Source of the DNA: Nibrella saemangeumensis
Lineage (GTDB): Bacteria > Bacteroidota > Bacteroidia > Cytophagales > Spirosomataceae
Length of the DNA: 64,000 nucleotides
Assembly: GCF_039541915.1 (NCBI RefSeq)
Contig: NZ_BAABHD010000074.1
Location: 1 to 64,000 of the forward strand
Direction of reading: 5' to 3'
The notes beneath the pieces are model-generated. The model saw only the letters and a list, made by a program, of their open reading frames with translations. It was not told the origin of the DNA and searched no databases. Every line of letters begins with the position of its first letter. Position 1 is the first letter of the stretch. A program made the translations under genes and the position numbers. This document shows, piece after piece, positions 1-7,030 of this stretch.

Positions 1-105
1 CAATCCGGACGAAAGCCGGGCATCACCACGTTTTGGTTAGGCCTCAAAAAGTTTGATGCCATCGTTATCGGCTTCACCTTATCAAAAGATGTGTCCAGAC
101 GGTAG
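1..105 (+). CDS. C-terminal end of an unidentified protein (5' truncated by window)
   Basis: Frame 1 is open from the first base to a TAG at 103-105, giving 34 residues that end in FTLSKDVSRR. The other two plus-strand frames hit stops within the first 60 bases, so this is the only candidate coding frame. The fragment alternates hydrophobic and polar residues (FDAIVIGFTL), which suggests a final beta strand, but it is too short to assign a family. The next gene lies 168 bases downstream on the same strand. The function is not recognisable. Confidence 0.45.
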   Translation, partial: QSGRKPGITTFWLGLKKFDAIVIGFTLSKDVSRR

Positions 106-168
106 TTCAAACAAAAGGGGTTTTTTTGTGGATAATAGTCTGGTCACCTATTTAGGTAGCGCAGGTGG

Positions 169-176
169 TAAGTTTG
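169..176 (+). promoter_or_regulatory. Possible Bacteroidota -7 box (TAAGTTTG)
   Basis: TAAGTTTG matches the Bacteroidota -7 consensus TAnnTTTG, about 100 bases before the OmpA-like gene. No clear TTG element lies at the expected distance upstream, so only half of the promoter is supported. Confidence 0.25.
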
Positions 177-273
177 TCAGCGTCAGGTATTCCTGTATAT
201 TTACAGAGACACCAGGTCTGATGCGCACTAGCCCGGCGTTACTGATCTGTATACTCTGCCACTACCTCCCTGT

Positions 274-1263
274 ATGTTTACAAGCCGAACCCCCTGGATC
301 ATTCTGCTGCTGGCCTGGATGGCTGTGTCCGCCTGGTGGCATGTCTGTAAGGTAAAACAACTCTGCCCTGGTGAAATCACGAAAGTTATTCCTGTCGTTA
401 CCGATCAGGATAGCATCAAAGCGCCACCTCCCCTGCCCGCCCACATTCAGCCGTTGGTAATTCAGGACCCCGGCCACTTTATGCTGAAAGCCAATGATAA
501 CATCAGTTTTGCGGTTTCGTCCCCGGACATTAATCTGAACAGTCTGGAGTTTGTTATCGATTCGGTTGCTGACTACCTGCGGGTAAATCCAGACCGGCGG
601 CTCATAATCATTGGGGCTTATTCGCCTAAAGAGCAAAATCCCACGCCGTACGAAAACCTGGGCGTAGTCAGAGCCGACCACCTGAAGCAGTACTTTCTGA
701 ATATGGGCCTCCCAGACAGTCAGTTTGAGACGCGTGGTATTGAGAAAGGTAGCCTCTCGTTTACGCCAGCCGGCGACTCCCTGTACGGCGTCTTATCGCT
801 GGCTTTTATGGCCGCCGACAGCACAGGACGTCTTGGACCGAATGTCATGCCAGACCTGTCTGCGATAGAAGCCCTGGCAGCAGCCGAAAAATACAGATCC
901 GTTTTTGATCCGGTTAGCCTGTACTTCAGAGAGGGGTCGGCCACTTATATTCATACCAACGAAACGAATCGGTTTTTTAAAGAAGTGGCCCGCTACCTGC
1001 GGGATGATAGAAACCGGTTTAAGAAACTGTTGGTTACGGGCCATACCAGTCAACCTGGTAAAGACAACCAGTATCTCGCCCGTCAGGGTGCCGAACGCGT
1101 TAGAAGTCAGGTAAAAGAGTTTGGTATTGTGTATGGGCAGACAACCATGCGGGTTGTAGGAGGAGAGCAGCCGAGACCTTCTGCAACTATGGCCAATAGT
1201 CAATCTATACGTAATTGGGTAACCGTAGTCATCCCAAGAGACACCCTCAGAATAAACCCGTAA
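274..1263 (+). CDS. Membrane-anchored protein with OmpA-like peptidoglycan-binding C-terminus
   Basis: This 329-residue protein starts with a hydrophobic anchor (WIILLLAWMAVSAWW, residues about 8-22), followed by a Pro-rich linker. Two regions resemble OmpA/MotB-like domains: about 75-185, containing YLRVNPDRRLIIIGAYS, and about 210-325, containing LYFREGSATY and later YLRDDRNRFKKLLVTGHTS. The C-terminal copy has the usual order of a beta strand, a helix, VTGHTS and a late ARQGAERVRSQV helix. Such domains normally bind peptidoglycan in the periplasm. The gene is followed after 12 bases by two paralogous anchored helix-hairpin-helix proteins, so the three probably form one operon. The family call is fair; the tandem-domain reading is inference from internal similarity. 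Confidence 0.7.
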   Translation: MFTSRTPWIILLLAWMAVSAWWHVCKVKQLCPGEITKVIPVVTDQDSIKAPPPLPAHIQPLVIQDPGHFMLKANDNISFAVSSPDINLNSLEFVIDSVADYLRVNPDRRLIIIGAYSPKEQNPTPYENLGVVRADHLKQYFLNMGLPDSQFETRGIEKGSLSFTPAGDSLYGVLSLAFMAADSTGRLGPNVMPDLSAIEALAAAEKYRSVFDPVSLYFREGSATYIHTNETNRFFKEVARYLRDDRNRFKKLLVTGHTSQPGKDNQYLARQGAERVRSQVKEFGIVYGQTTMRVVGGEQPRPSATMANSQSIRNWVTVVIPRDTLRINP

Positions 1264-1275
1264 TTCAAGAACGTT

Positions 1276-1770
1276 ATGATTGACTTCAACCCCTTTAACA
1301 ACCCTGATGCACTCTGGCAACACGCCATTATGTTGTCAGTATCGGCCATTATTGGGTTTATCATTGGTTATATATCCCGCCAGAAACTGATTAACCAACT
1401 GACGGGTGAACTAGCGGGCACGGAGCGGGAACTGGAAGACTGTCAGAATATGCCGGCTCCGCCGGTATCGTTTCATACCGGCGATGACCCAATCCTGAAC
1501 CGAATTCTAGCCCGCCGGAAAGAATTAAATTTTGAGCGTATCGGACGAGCGACTCCGCCCGATGCCGATAATCTAAAGGAAATTGTGGGCATCGGCCCGT
1601 TCACGGAGCGAAAGTTAAATGCACTGGGTATCTTTACGTTCCATCAGATAGCCCGATTCACCCGTGAGGACATTGACAAAGTAAATGATATAATTGAGTT
1701 CTTCCCCGGCCGGATTGAACGCGACAACTGGGTAGGGCAAGCGCTTGAATTAATCAGCCGAAAACGATAG
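1276..1770 (+). CDS. Membrane-anchored helix-hairpin-helix protein, copy 1
   Basis: This 164-residue protein has one N-terminal transmembrane segment (IMLSVSAIIGFIIGYIS, residues about 18-34), a short charged coil, and a C-terminal helix-hairpin-helix-type domain starting at LNFERIGRAT. The hairpin is IVGIGPFTERKLNALGI, followed by FPGRIERDNWVGQA. This resembles the 'predicted flap endonuclease-1-like 5' DNA nuclease' helix-hairpin-helix group, but no nuclease active site is visible. Such modules bind DNA or act as protein-protein modules. It is a close paralogue of the next gene, which lies 43 bases downstream. Which side of the membrane the domain faces is not decided by the sequence, although the short N-terminus and charged flank fit a cytoplasmic C-terminus. 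Confidence 0.75.
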   Translation: MIDFNPFNNPDALWQHAIMLSVSAIIGFIIGYISRQKLINQLTGELAGTERELEDCQNMPAPPVSFHTGDDPILNRILARRKELNFERIGRATPPDADNLKEIVGIGPFTERKLNALGIFTFHQIARFTREDIDKVNDIIEFFPGRIERDNWVGQALELISRKR

Positions 1771-1813
1771 GTTTACGTTTCAACCCACCACGCTTTACCC
1801 ACTCACCGAATTT

Positions 1814-2440
1814 ATGCTTGACTTTGACCCCCTCAGTCGCCCGGTTGCTATTGCCGAAATCCTGCTGCTGCTGGCAATAGCTGCCTGTATTGGGTGGCTG
1901 CTGGCCCGTCTTATATTTAATGACCGCATCAATACGCTGCGCACCCAGATTGCCGAAAAAGAATCTGAGCTGGAAGACTGCCGCCGGGCCAAAACGGCTG
2001 TGCCGAAAAAGAAGGAACCCGGATACCTAGCAGCCCAACCGGTCGGTCAGTTTGTTGACTCTCCCAATAAGCTGGCGGTACCTCCGGCCAATTATAATGC
2101 GCCGGAAACAGTCGAAGTTACCCACATTCCCGCTACCTCGGAAGCAGCCGTACTGGCCCGTATTACCTCGCGGTCTCCGGAGTTAAACTTTGACCGGATC
2201 GGCCGGGCTACTCCGGCTGAGGCCGACGACCTGAAGGATATTGTGGGTATAGGACCGCTGCTGGAGCGCAAACTGCATAGCCTGGGCATTTACACCTACC
2301 GGCAAATTGCCAATTTTACAAAGGAGGATATGGCTAAAGTAAACGAGATCATTGAGTTTTTCCCTGGCCGGATTGAGCGCGATAACTGGGTAGGCCAGGC
2401 CAAACTAATCTTTGAACGTAAATACGGATCAAAGCTGTAA
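1814..2440 (+). CDS. Membrane-anchored helix-hairpin-helix protein, copy 2
   Basis: This 208-residue paralogue of the preceding protein has a TM segment (ILLLLAIAACIGWLLARLIF, residues about 15-34), a coiled stretch ending in KESELEDCR (copy 1 has ERELEDCQ), a variable linker of roughly 70 residues, and the same C-terminal module: LNFDRIGRATP, IVGIGPLLERKLHSLGI and FPGRIERDNWVGQA. The longer linker is the main difference. Tandem duplication with the terminal domain conserved suggests that both copies are kept for function. The gene converges on the minus-strand glycosylase, with 15 bases between the stop codons. Confidence 0.75.
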   Translation: MLDFDPLSRPVAIAEILLLLAIAACIGWLLARLIFNDRINTLRTQIAEKESELEDCRRAKTAVPKKKEPGYLAAQPVGQFVDSPNKLAVPPANYNAPETVEVTHIPATSEAAVLARITSRSPELNFDRIGRATPAEADDLKDIVGIGPLLERKLHSLGIYTYRQIANFTKEDMAKVNEIIEFFPGRIERDNWVGQAKLIFERKYGSKL

Positions 2441-2455
2441 AGCGTCCAAGGCTAA

Positions 2456-3202
2456 TTAGGGTAAGCGAGAGACCTTTTGCGGAGTGCTGCTTAATTTGGC
2501 CGTCCGGCCAGTCTGAAAATAGTCGCAGCGGCTTTGCAGCACACACGCGGGGCACTTGGGCTCATACCAGGTGCAAACGCGTTGCCCGTGCCAGAAAAAG
2601 TGCTTATGAAAATTATACAGCGCTTTTGCATCAGGCGGTAAGTATGAAAGTAATAGCGTATGGGCTTTACCGGCACTTACTTTCGGTCCAATCAGTCCAA
2701 CACGTTGCGTCACCCGATGCACGTGCGTGTCGACGGGCAGAACGGGCTTATGAAACTCAAACAGGAGCAGTAAGGTAGACGTTTTGGGACCTACGCCCGG
2801 CAACCGGTTCAGCCACTGCATAGCCTCTTGGGTGGTCAGTTCGTGCAGGAAGTCAATGTTGGCTTCTCCCCGCTCCTGAATAATGGCCTCTAGTACCGCT
2901 TTAATGTAGGGCGCTTTGACTTCGGGGTAATTAGCCGTTTTAATGGTATCGGTTAATTCGGCCATTGGGGCATCGCGTACGCCTTCCCACGTGCCAAACT
3001 GCTCCATCATGGTTCGGTAAGCCGTCATTTCGTTGGCGTAGGTGGTGCGGTGCGACAGAATGGTACGGATCAGCTCGCGCATGGGGTTCTTCTGTTCATA
3101 GAACTCCTGCACACCATACTGTACATTCAGCGTTTTATGCGCCCACAGCGTTTTCTGTATGAGTTCTTCATCTGCAGCCACCCAACCATTCCGTTGATCC
3201 AA
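2456..3202 (-). CDS. Endonuclease III-like HhH-GPD DNA glycosylase with [4Fe-4S] cluster
   Basis: This base-excision-repair glycosylase/AP lyase of the HhH-GPD superfamily has 248 residues. The hairpin LPGVGPKTST carries the catalytic Lys (about K140) and VDTHVHRV carries the catalytic Asp (about D158). Four cysteines spaced C-x6-C-x2-C-x5-C (about 210, 217, 220, 226) form the iron-sulfur cluster loop. Both catalytic residues and the cluster are intact, so the enzyme should be active; substrate preference is not visible. The start is uncertain: TTG at 3202 is used here because homologous-looking sequence begins by WVAADEELIQKTLWAHK, with GTG at 3181 as the alternative. It lies 59 bases downstream of the sirtuin on the same strand. 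Confidence 0.85.
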   Translation of the reverse strand: MDQRNGWVAADEELIQKTLWAHKTLNVQYGVQEFYEQKNPMRELIRTILSHRTTYANEMTAYRTMMEQFGTWEGVRDAPMAELTDTIKTANYPEVKAPYIKAVLEAIIQERGEANIDFLHELTTQEAMQWLNRLPGVGPKTSTLLLLFEFHKPVLPVDTHVHRVTQRVGLIGPKVSAGKAHTLLLSYLPPDAKALYNFHKHFFWHGQRVCTWYEPKCPACVLQSRCDYFQTGRTAKLSSTPQKVSRLP

Positions 3203-3261
3203 AGAGTTAACCCCTGGTTTGGAGAAGCTGTTTGAATCTGCGGTAAGATTATTACAATACC

Positions 3262-3963
3262 CTACTGTGCCTGCTCAATCAACTGATCGGCCAGGCGGGT
3301 CAGGCCAACCGTTGCCGGCTCGGGAATAAAGGTCAGGTTCTTCCGCGAGGAAATATCCGGGATATTGGGATCGACGATGTAAATGGGGGCTCCGGAGCGG
3401 ACATAATAGACCAGCCCTGCGGCCGGGTAAACCACCAGCGAAGTACCGACAACAATGAAAATATCAGCCTGTTCGGTAATGTCGATGGCGGTATCCATCA
3501 TCGGCACGGCCTCGCCAAACCAGACAATATGCGGACGGAGCTGTGAGCCTTTTTCGCAAACATCTCCGCGATTCAGCTCCCAACCTTCCATGTTATAAAT
3601 CAACGATTCGTCGGCTGTGCTGCGGGCTTTGAACAGTTCGCCGTGCAGGTGAACAACGTCCGAGGAACCGGCTTTTTCGTGCAGGTTATCAACGTTTTGC
3701 GTAATGATGGTTACGTCGTAGTATTCCTCCAGTTTTACCAACGCGAAGTGCCCGGCATTGGGTTGCACGTTGAGCGCCTGCTTCCGGCGTTGGTTGTAGA
3801 AGTCCAGCACAAGATCCGGATTACGCTGCCAGGCGTCGGGCGTGGCCACATCTTCTATCCGGTGGTTTTCCCACAAGCCGTTTGAATCCCTGAAGGTGGC
3901 AATACCACTCTCTGCGCTGATGCCGGCGCCGGAGAGCACTACTATCTTTTTACGTGTCTGCAT
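3262..3963 (-). CDS. cobB: Sir2-family NAD-dependent protein deacylase (class III sirtuin)
   Basis: This 233-residue sirtuin removes acyl groups from lysines using NAD+. It has the NAD-binding signature SGAGISAESGIATFRD, the ribose/nicotinamide motif TQNVDNLH, and the catalytic His of HLHGEL (about H107). Tyr56 and Arg59 in FYNQRR form the Y-x2-R pair of class III sirtuins, which in SIRT5 and CobB recognises acidic acyl groups such as succinyl. The zinc-binding module has only one Cys (DVCEKGSQ) instead of four, so the structural zinc is probably absent. The ATG lies 29 bases past the topA terminator, so the gene may need its own promoter. It is followed by the glycosylase gene. Confidence 0.88.
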   Translation of the reverse strand: MQTRKKIVVLSGAGISAESGIATFRDSNGLWENHRIEDVATPDAWQRNPDLVLDFYNQRRKQALNVQPNAGHFALVKLEEYYDVTIITQNVDNLHEKAGSSDVVHLHGELFKARSTADESLIYNMEGWELNRGDVCEKGSQLRPHIVWFGEAVPMMDTAIDITEQADIFIVVGTSLVVYPAAGLVYYVRSGAPIYIVDPNIPDISSRKNLTFIPEPATVGLTRLADQLIEQAQ

Positions 3964-3991
3964 ATTGAGAAGATAAGCCCACTGGCAAAAT

Positions 3992-4024
3992 AAAAAAGCC
4001 GGTTGATTATACGACCGGCTTTTT
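3992..4024 (-). terminator. Rho-independent terminator downstream of topA
   Basis: On the minus strand, just after the topA stop, the arms AAAAAGCCGGT and ACCGGCTTTTT pair around a 10-base loop and run into a T tract. It sits between topA and the sirtuin gene and should separate their transcription. Confidence 0.8.
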
Positions 4025-4031
4025 CAATCTC

Positions 4032-6599
4032 TTATTTTTTGGTAACCTTCTTAGCCGGAGCAGTCTTTTTGGTCGTTTTGGCTGCGGCTTTTGCGGGTGC
4101 CTTTTTGGCCGGTGATTTTTCGGGAGTGGCACCGGGTGCAGGCTCCCCAGCCAGTTCCAGACATTTTTCCAGCGTCAGCGATGCCGGGTCAATATCCTTA
4201 GGTATCTTGACGTTTCGCTTGCCGACGGCAATGTACGGTCCATACATGCCATTGACTACCTTAACTCTCGAATCCTCGGCAAACTCCTTAATGTATTTAT
4301 TACTATCCGCCTGACGCTTCTGCTGAATCAGTTCAATGGCCCGCTCAAGCGATAAACCAGCTAGCGTATCGCCTTTCGGTATGGAGATGTACTTATCCTC
4401 AAATTTCACGTACGGCCCAAAACGGCCCTTGCCGGTAGTTACCGGTTTGCCTTCAAACTCACCCAGCGTATCGCTTACCGATTCGGCCCGCTTCTGCTGA
4501 ATCAACTGAACAGCCCGCTCGGCGGAGATGGAATACGGATCGTCTTCCTTAGTTAGTGACACGTATTTATCGTCATGCTTCACATACGGGCCAAACTTAC
4601 CAATACCAATCGTCATGGCTTTCTCTTCGAAGAAGCCGACTTCACGGGGCAGAGAAAATAAGTCGAGGGCTTCGTCCAGCGAAATCGTCTCAATGAGTTG
4701 TCCGCTGCGCAAATTGGCAAACTGCGGTTTGTCCTCGTCCGTCGCTTCACCGATCTGTACGTAGGCGCCGTATTTACCCAGCCGCGCCGATACTTTTTTA
4801 CCAGTACGCGGGTCGAGACCCAAGTCCCGGCCAGACGACTTGGACGCGGATATAGACGAGCCCTGCACCGTTTCGACGTTCTTGTGGAAATCGCCGTAGA
4901 ACTCTTCCAGCATTCGCTGCCAGTTCAGTTTACCTTCGGCAATTTCATCAAACTCCTTCTCGACGGTGGCCGTAAATTTATAATCGACAATCTCCGGGAA
5001 GTATTCGACCAGGAAATCGTTAACCACCATACCGGTATTAGTCGGGAACAGCTTGGCTTTTTCGGAGCCGAAGGTTTCTTTGCCGCTTGTCTCCCGAACG
5101 GCATTACGCTCCAGAATCAGTTCTTTAAACGCCCGCTCCTGTCCGGCTTTGTCCTGCTTCACCACATAGCCCCGGTTGATGATGGTCGAAATGGTTGGTG
5201 CGTAGGTCGACGGGCGACCAATGCCCATTTCTTCCAGTTTCTTCACCAGACTGGCCTCCGTATAGCGGGGTTGCGGACGCGTGAACTTCTCGGTTGCCTT
5301 CATCTGCCCCAGGTTCAGCAATTGTCCGATGGTCAGCGGGGGCAGCATACCTTTGTTCTCTTCGTCCTCGGCATCATCCTTCGACTCCAGATATACTTTC
5401 AGAAAGCCGTCGAATTTGATGACCTCACCCTGGGCAACCAGTTCTTCGGGTGTCGTAGAAATAGCAATGGTAGCGGTTGTACGCTCCAGTTGTGCGTCAG
5501 CCATCTGAGAGGCAATCGACCGCTTCCAGATTAGTTCATACAAACGCTTCTCGTCTTTGTTGGCACCGGCATGGCGGTCGGCAAAATTGGTCGGACGGAT
5601 AGCCTCGTGCGCTTCCTGCGCCGACTCGTTTTTGGTTTTATATTGCCGCGTGTGCAGGTATTTATCACCAAACTCCTTCAGGATTTCGCCTTTTGCGTTG
5701 TCAATAGCTTCCTGCGACAAACTGGTTGAGTCGGTACGCATGTATGAAATCTTACCCGCTTCGTACAGCCCCTGCGCCAGCCGCATGGTGCGGTCGACGG
5801 CAAAGCCTAATTTGCGGGAAGCTTCCTGCTGGAGGGTCGACGTGGTAAATGGCGGTGCCGGTGACTTCTTGCCTGGTTTGGTTTCGAGATTGCGAATCGT
5901 AAAGGCCGCCCCAATGCATTTCTCCAGAAATAATCGTGCCTCTTCTACCTTGGCAAACGACTTGGGTAATTCAGCGTTCAGTACTTTACCATCAGCGAGG
6001 AGAAACTGTGCTGTGACCTTAAAGCTCGATTTCGACTGGTGCTGCTCAACCTCCCGCTCCCGCTCAACGACCAGCCTCAAGGCTACCGACTGAACCCGGC
6101 CGGCTGATAGCCCCGTGCTGCCGCCCCTGATCTTGCGCCAGAGTACCGGCGATAGTTCATAACCCACCAGCCGGTCGAGCACCCGACGCGCCTGCTGGGC
6201 ATTCACCAGATCTACATCAATATTGCGGGGCGACCGGATGGCGTTCTGAATCGCATTCTTGGTAATCTCCCGGAATACAATCCGCTTCGTATTGTCTTTC
6301 AGTCCGAGCGCTTCTTTCAGGTGCCAGGAAATTGCTTCTCCCTCGCGGTCGTCGTCAGTTGCCAGCCAAACCTCTTCGGCTTCTTTGGCCAGCTTCTTCA
6401 ACTCGCTGATCACCTGTCGCTTATCGGGCGAAATCTCGTAGGAGGGCCGGAAACCATTCTGCACGTCGACAGCCAGACCATCTTTGGGCAGGTCGCGTAC
6501 GTGCCCAAAACTCGACTTCACCGTGTAGTCTTTTCCCAGGTAACCCTCAATGGTTTTCGCCTTCGCCGGCGACTCTACTATGACTAAGTTTTTTGACAT
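4032..6599 (-). CDS. topA: DNA topoisomerase I (type IA)
   Basis: This 855-residue enzyme relaxes negative supercoils. The N-terminal TOPRIM domain is seen in MSKNLVIVESPAKA and the acidic TDDDREGEA. The catalytic tyrosine is about Y286 in ISYMRTDSTSLS. STGLSAGRVQSVALRL and YTEASLVKKLEEMGIGRPST are standard type IA motifs. The C-terminus holds repeated FGPYVK..DKY(V/I)S units instead of cysteine zinc ribbons and ends in an Ala/Lys-rich tail, probably for nonspecific DNA binding. This zinc-less architecture is usual in Bacteroidota. The gene has its own divergent promoter region and a strong terminator. Confidence 0.97.
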   Translation of the reverse strand: MSKNLVIVESPAKAKTIEGYLGKDYTVKSSFGHVRDLPKDGLAVDVQNGFRPSYEISPDKRQVISELKKLAKEAEEVWLATDDDREGEAISWHLKEALGLKDNTKRIVFREITKNAIQNAIRSPRNIDVDLVNAQQARRVLDRLVGYELSPVLWRKIRGGSTGLSAGRVQSVALRLVVEREREVEQHQSKSSFKVTAQFLLADGKVLNAELPKSFAKVEEARLFLEKCIGAAFTIRNLETKPGKKSPAPPFTTSTLQQEASRKLGFAVDRTMRLAQGLYEAGKISYMRTDSTSLSQEAIDNAKGEILKEFGDKYLHTRQYKTKNESAQEAHEAIRPTNFADRHAGANKDEKRLYELIWKRSIASQMADAQLERTTATIAISTTPEELVAQGEVIKFDGFLKVYLESKDDAEDEENKGMLPPLTIGQLLNLGQMKATEKFTRPQPRYTEASLVKKLEEMGIGRPSTYAPTISTIINRGYVVKQDKAGQERAFKELILERNAVRETSGKETFGSEKAKLFPTNTGMVVNDFLVEYFPEIVDYKFTATVEKEFDEIAEGKLNWQRMLEEFYGDFHKNVETVQGSSISASKSSGRDLGLDPRTGKKVSARLGKYGAYVQIGEATDEDKPQFANLRSGQLIETISLDEALDLFSLPREVGFFEEKAMTIGIGKFGPYVKHDDKYVSLTKEDDPYSISAERAVQLIQQKRAESVSDTLGEFEGKPVTTGKGRFGPYVKFEDKYISIPKGDTLAGLSLERAIELIQQKRQADSNKYIKEFAEDSRVKVVNGMYGPYIAVGKRNVKIPKDIDPASLTLEKCLELAGEPAPGATPEKSPAKKAPAKAAAKTTKKTAPAKKVTKK

Positions 6600-6681
6600 A
6601 AAAGGGTATTCAGGTTGCTAATAACCGCACATCCATTCCCTCAAACAGCCGTTTCCGGACCATCCCTTTTCAGGCAGGGGC

Positions 6682-6714
6682 CAAATATAGACGCAAAACC
6701 GGTAACTTGTACAA
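6682..6714 (-). promoter_or_regulatory. Candidate Bacteroidota promoter for topA
   Basis: On the minus strand TTG (6714-6712) is followed after 22 bases by TATATTTG (6689-6682), an exact match to the -7 consensus TAnnTTTG with a spacer in the expected range. It would give a leader of about 75 bases before the topA ATG. Confidence 0.5.
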
Positions 6715-6940
6715 GGAACAGGTACCGGCTTTTTAAACGGAAAATCTTAAATGGATTGTAGAAGAGTAACAACTTGTAGCGGGTGAACGTTCGAAAAATT
6801 ACGGTAGAAAACCCCTAAGGCAGCTTTTTTAAAACATAGACCAGCCACGAACAGAATCTATGGCGTAACCGGGAGAACGAATTACACACTGGATTGACAC
6901 CAGCGAAAAACCGTATCGGCCAACATTTAAGAAAAAGTCC

Positions 6941-6948
6941 TAATTTTG
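6941..6948 (+). promoter_or_regulatory. Candidate -7 box for aconitase (TAATTTTG)
   Basis: TAATTTTG matches TAnnTTTG exactly and lies 82 bases before the aconitase ATG. The expected upstream TTG is not clear, so this is a half-supported promoter. Confidence 0.35.
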
Positions 6949-7030
6949 CGGCCATAACCTGGAATCCGAATGCTGTTATTCCGGTTAACCAAATAAATGG
7001 TCTCTTTAGTAACCGTATTCCCTCTATACT

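Larger units (their letters stand above)
6600..7030. other. Divergent intergenic region topA / aconitase
   Basis: About 430 bases separate the topA start (minus) from the aconitase start (plus). One TAnnTTTG-type box faces each gene (separate entries). No conserved small ORF or RNA structure was recognised. Confidence 0.6.

Noticed and set aside
4698..5534. 278-residue plus-strand ORF antisense to topA
   Set aside because: It lies entirely inside topA on the opposite strand, has no recognisable motif and a composition typical of an antisense frame.
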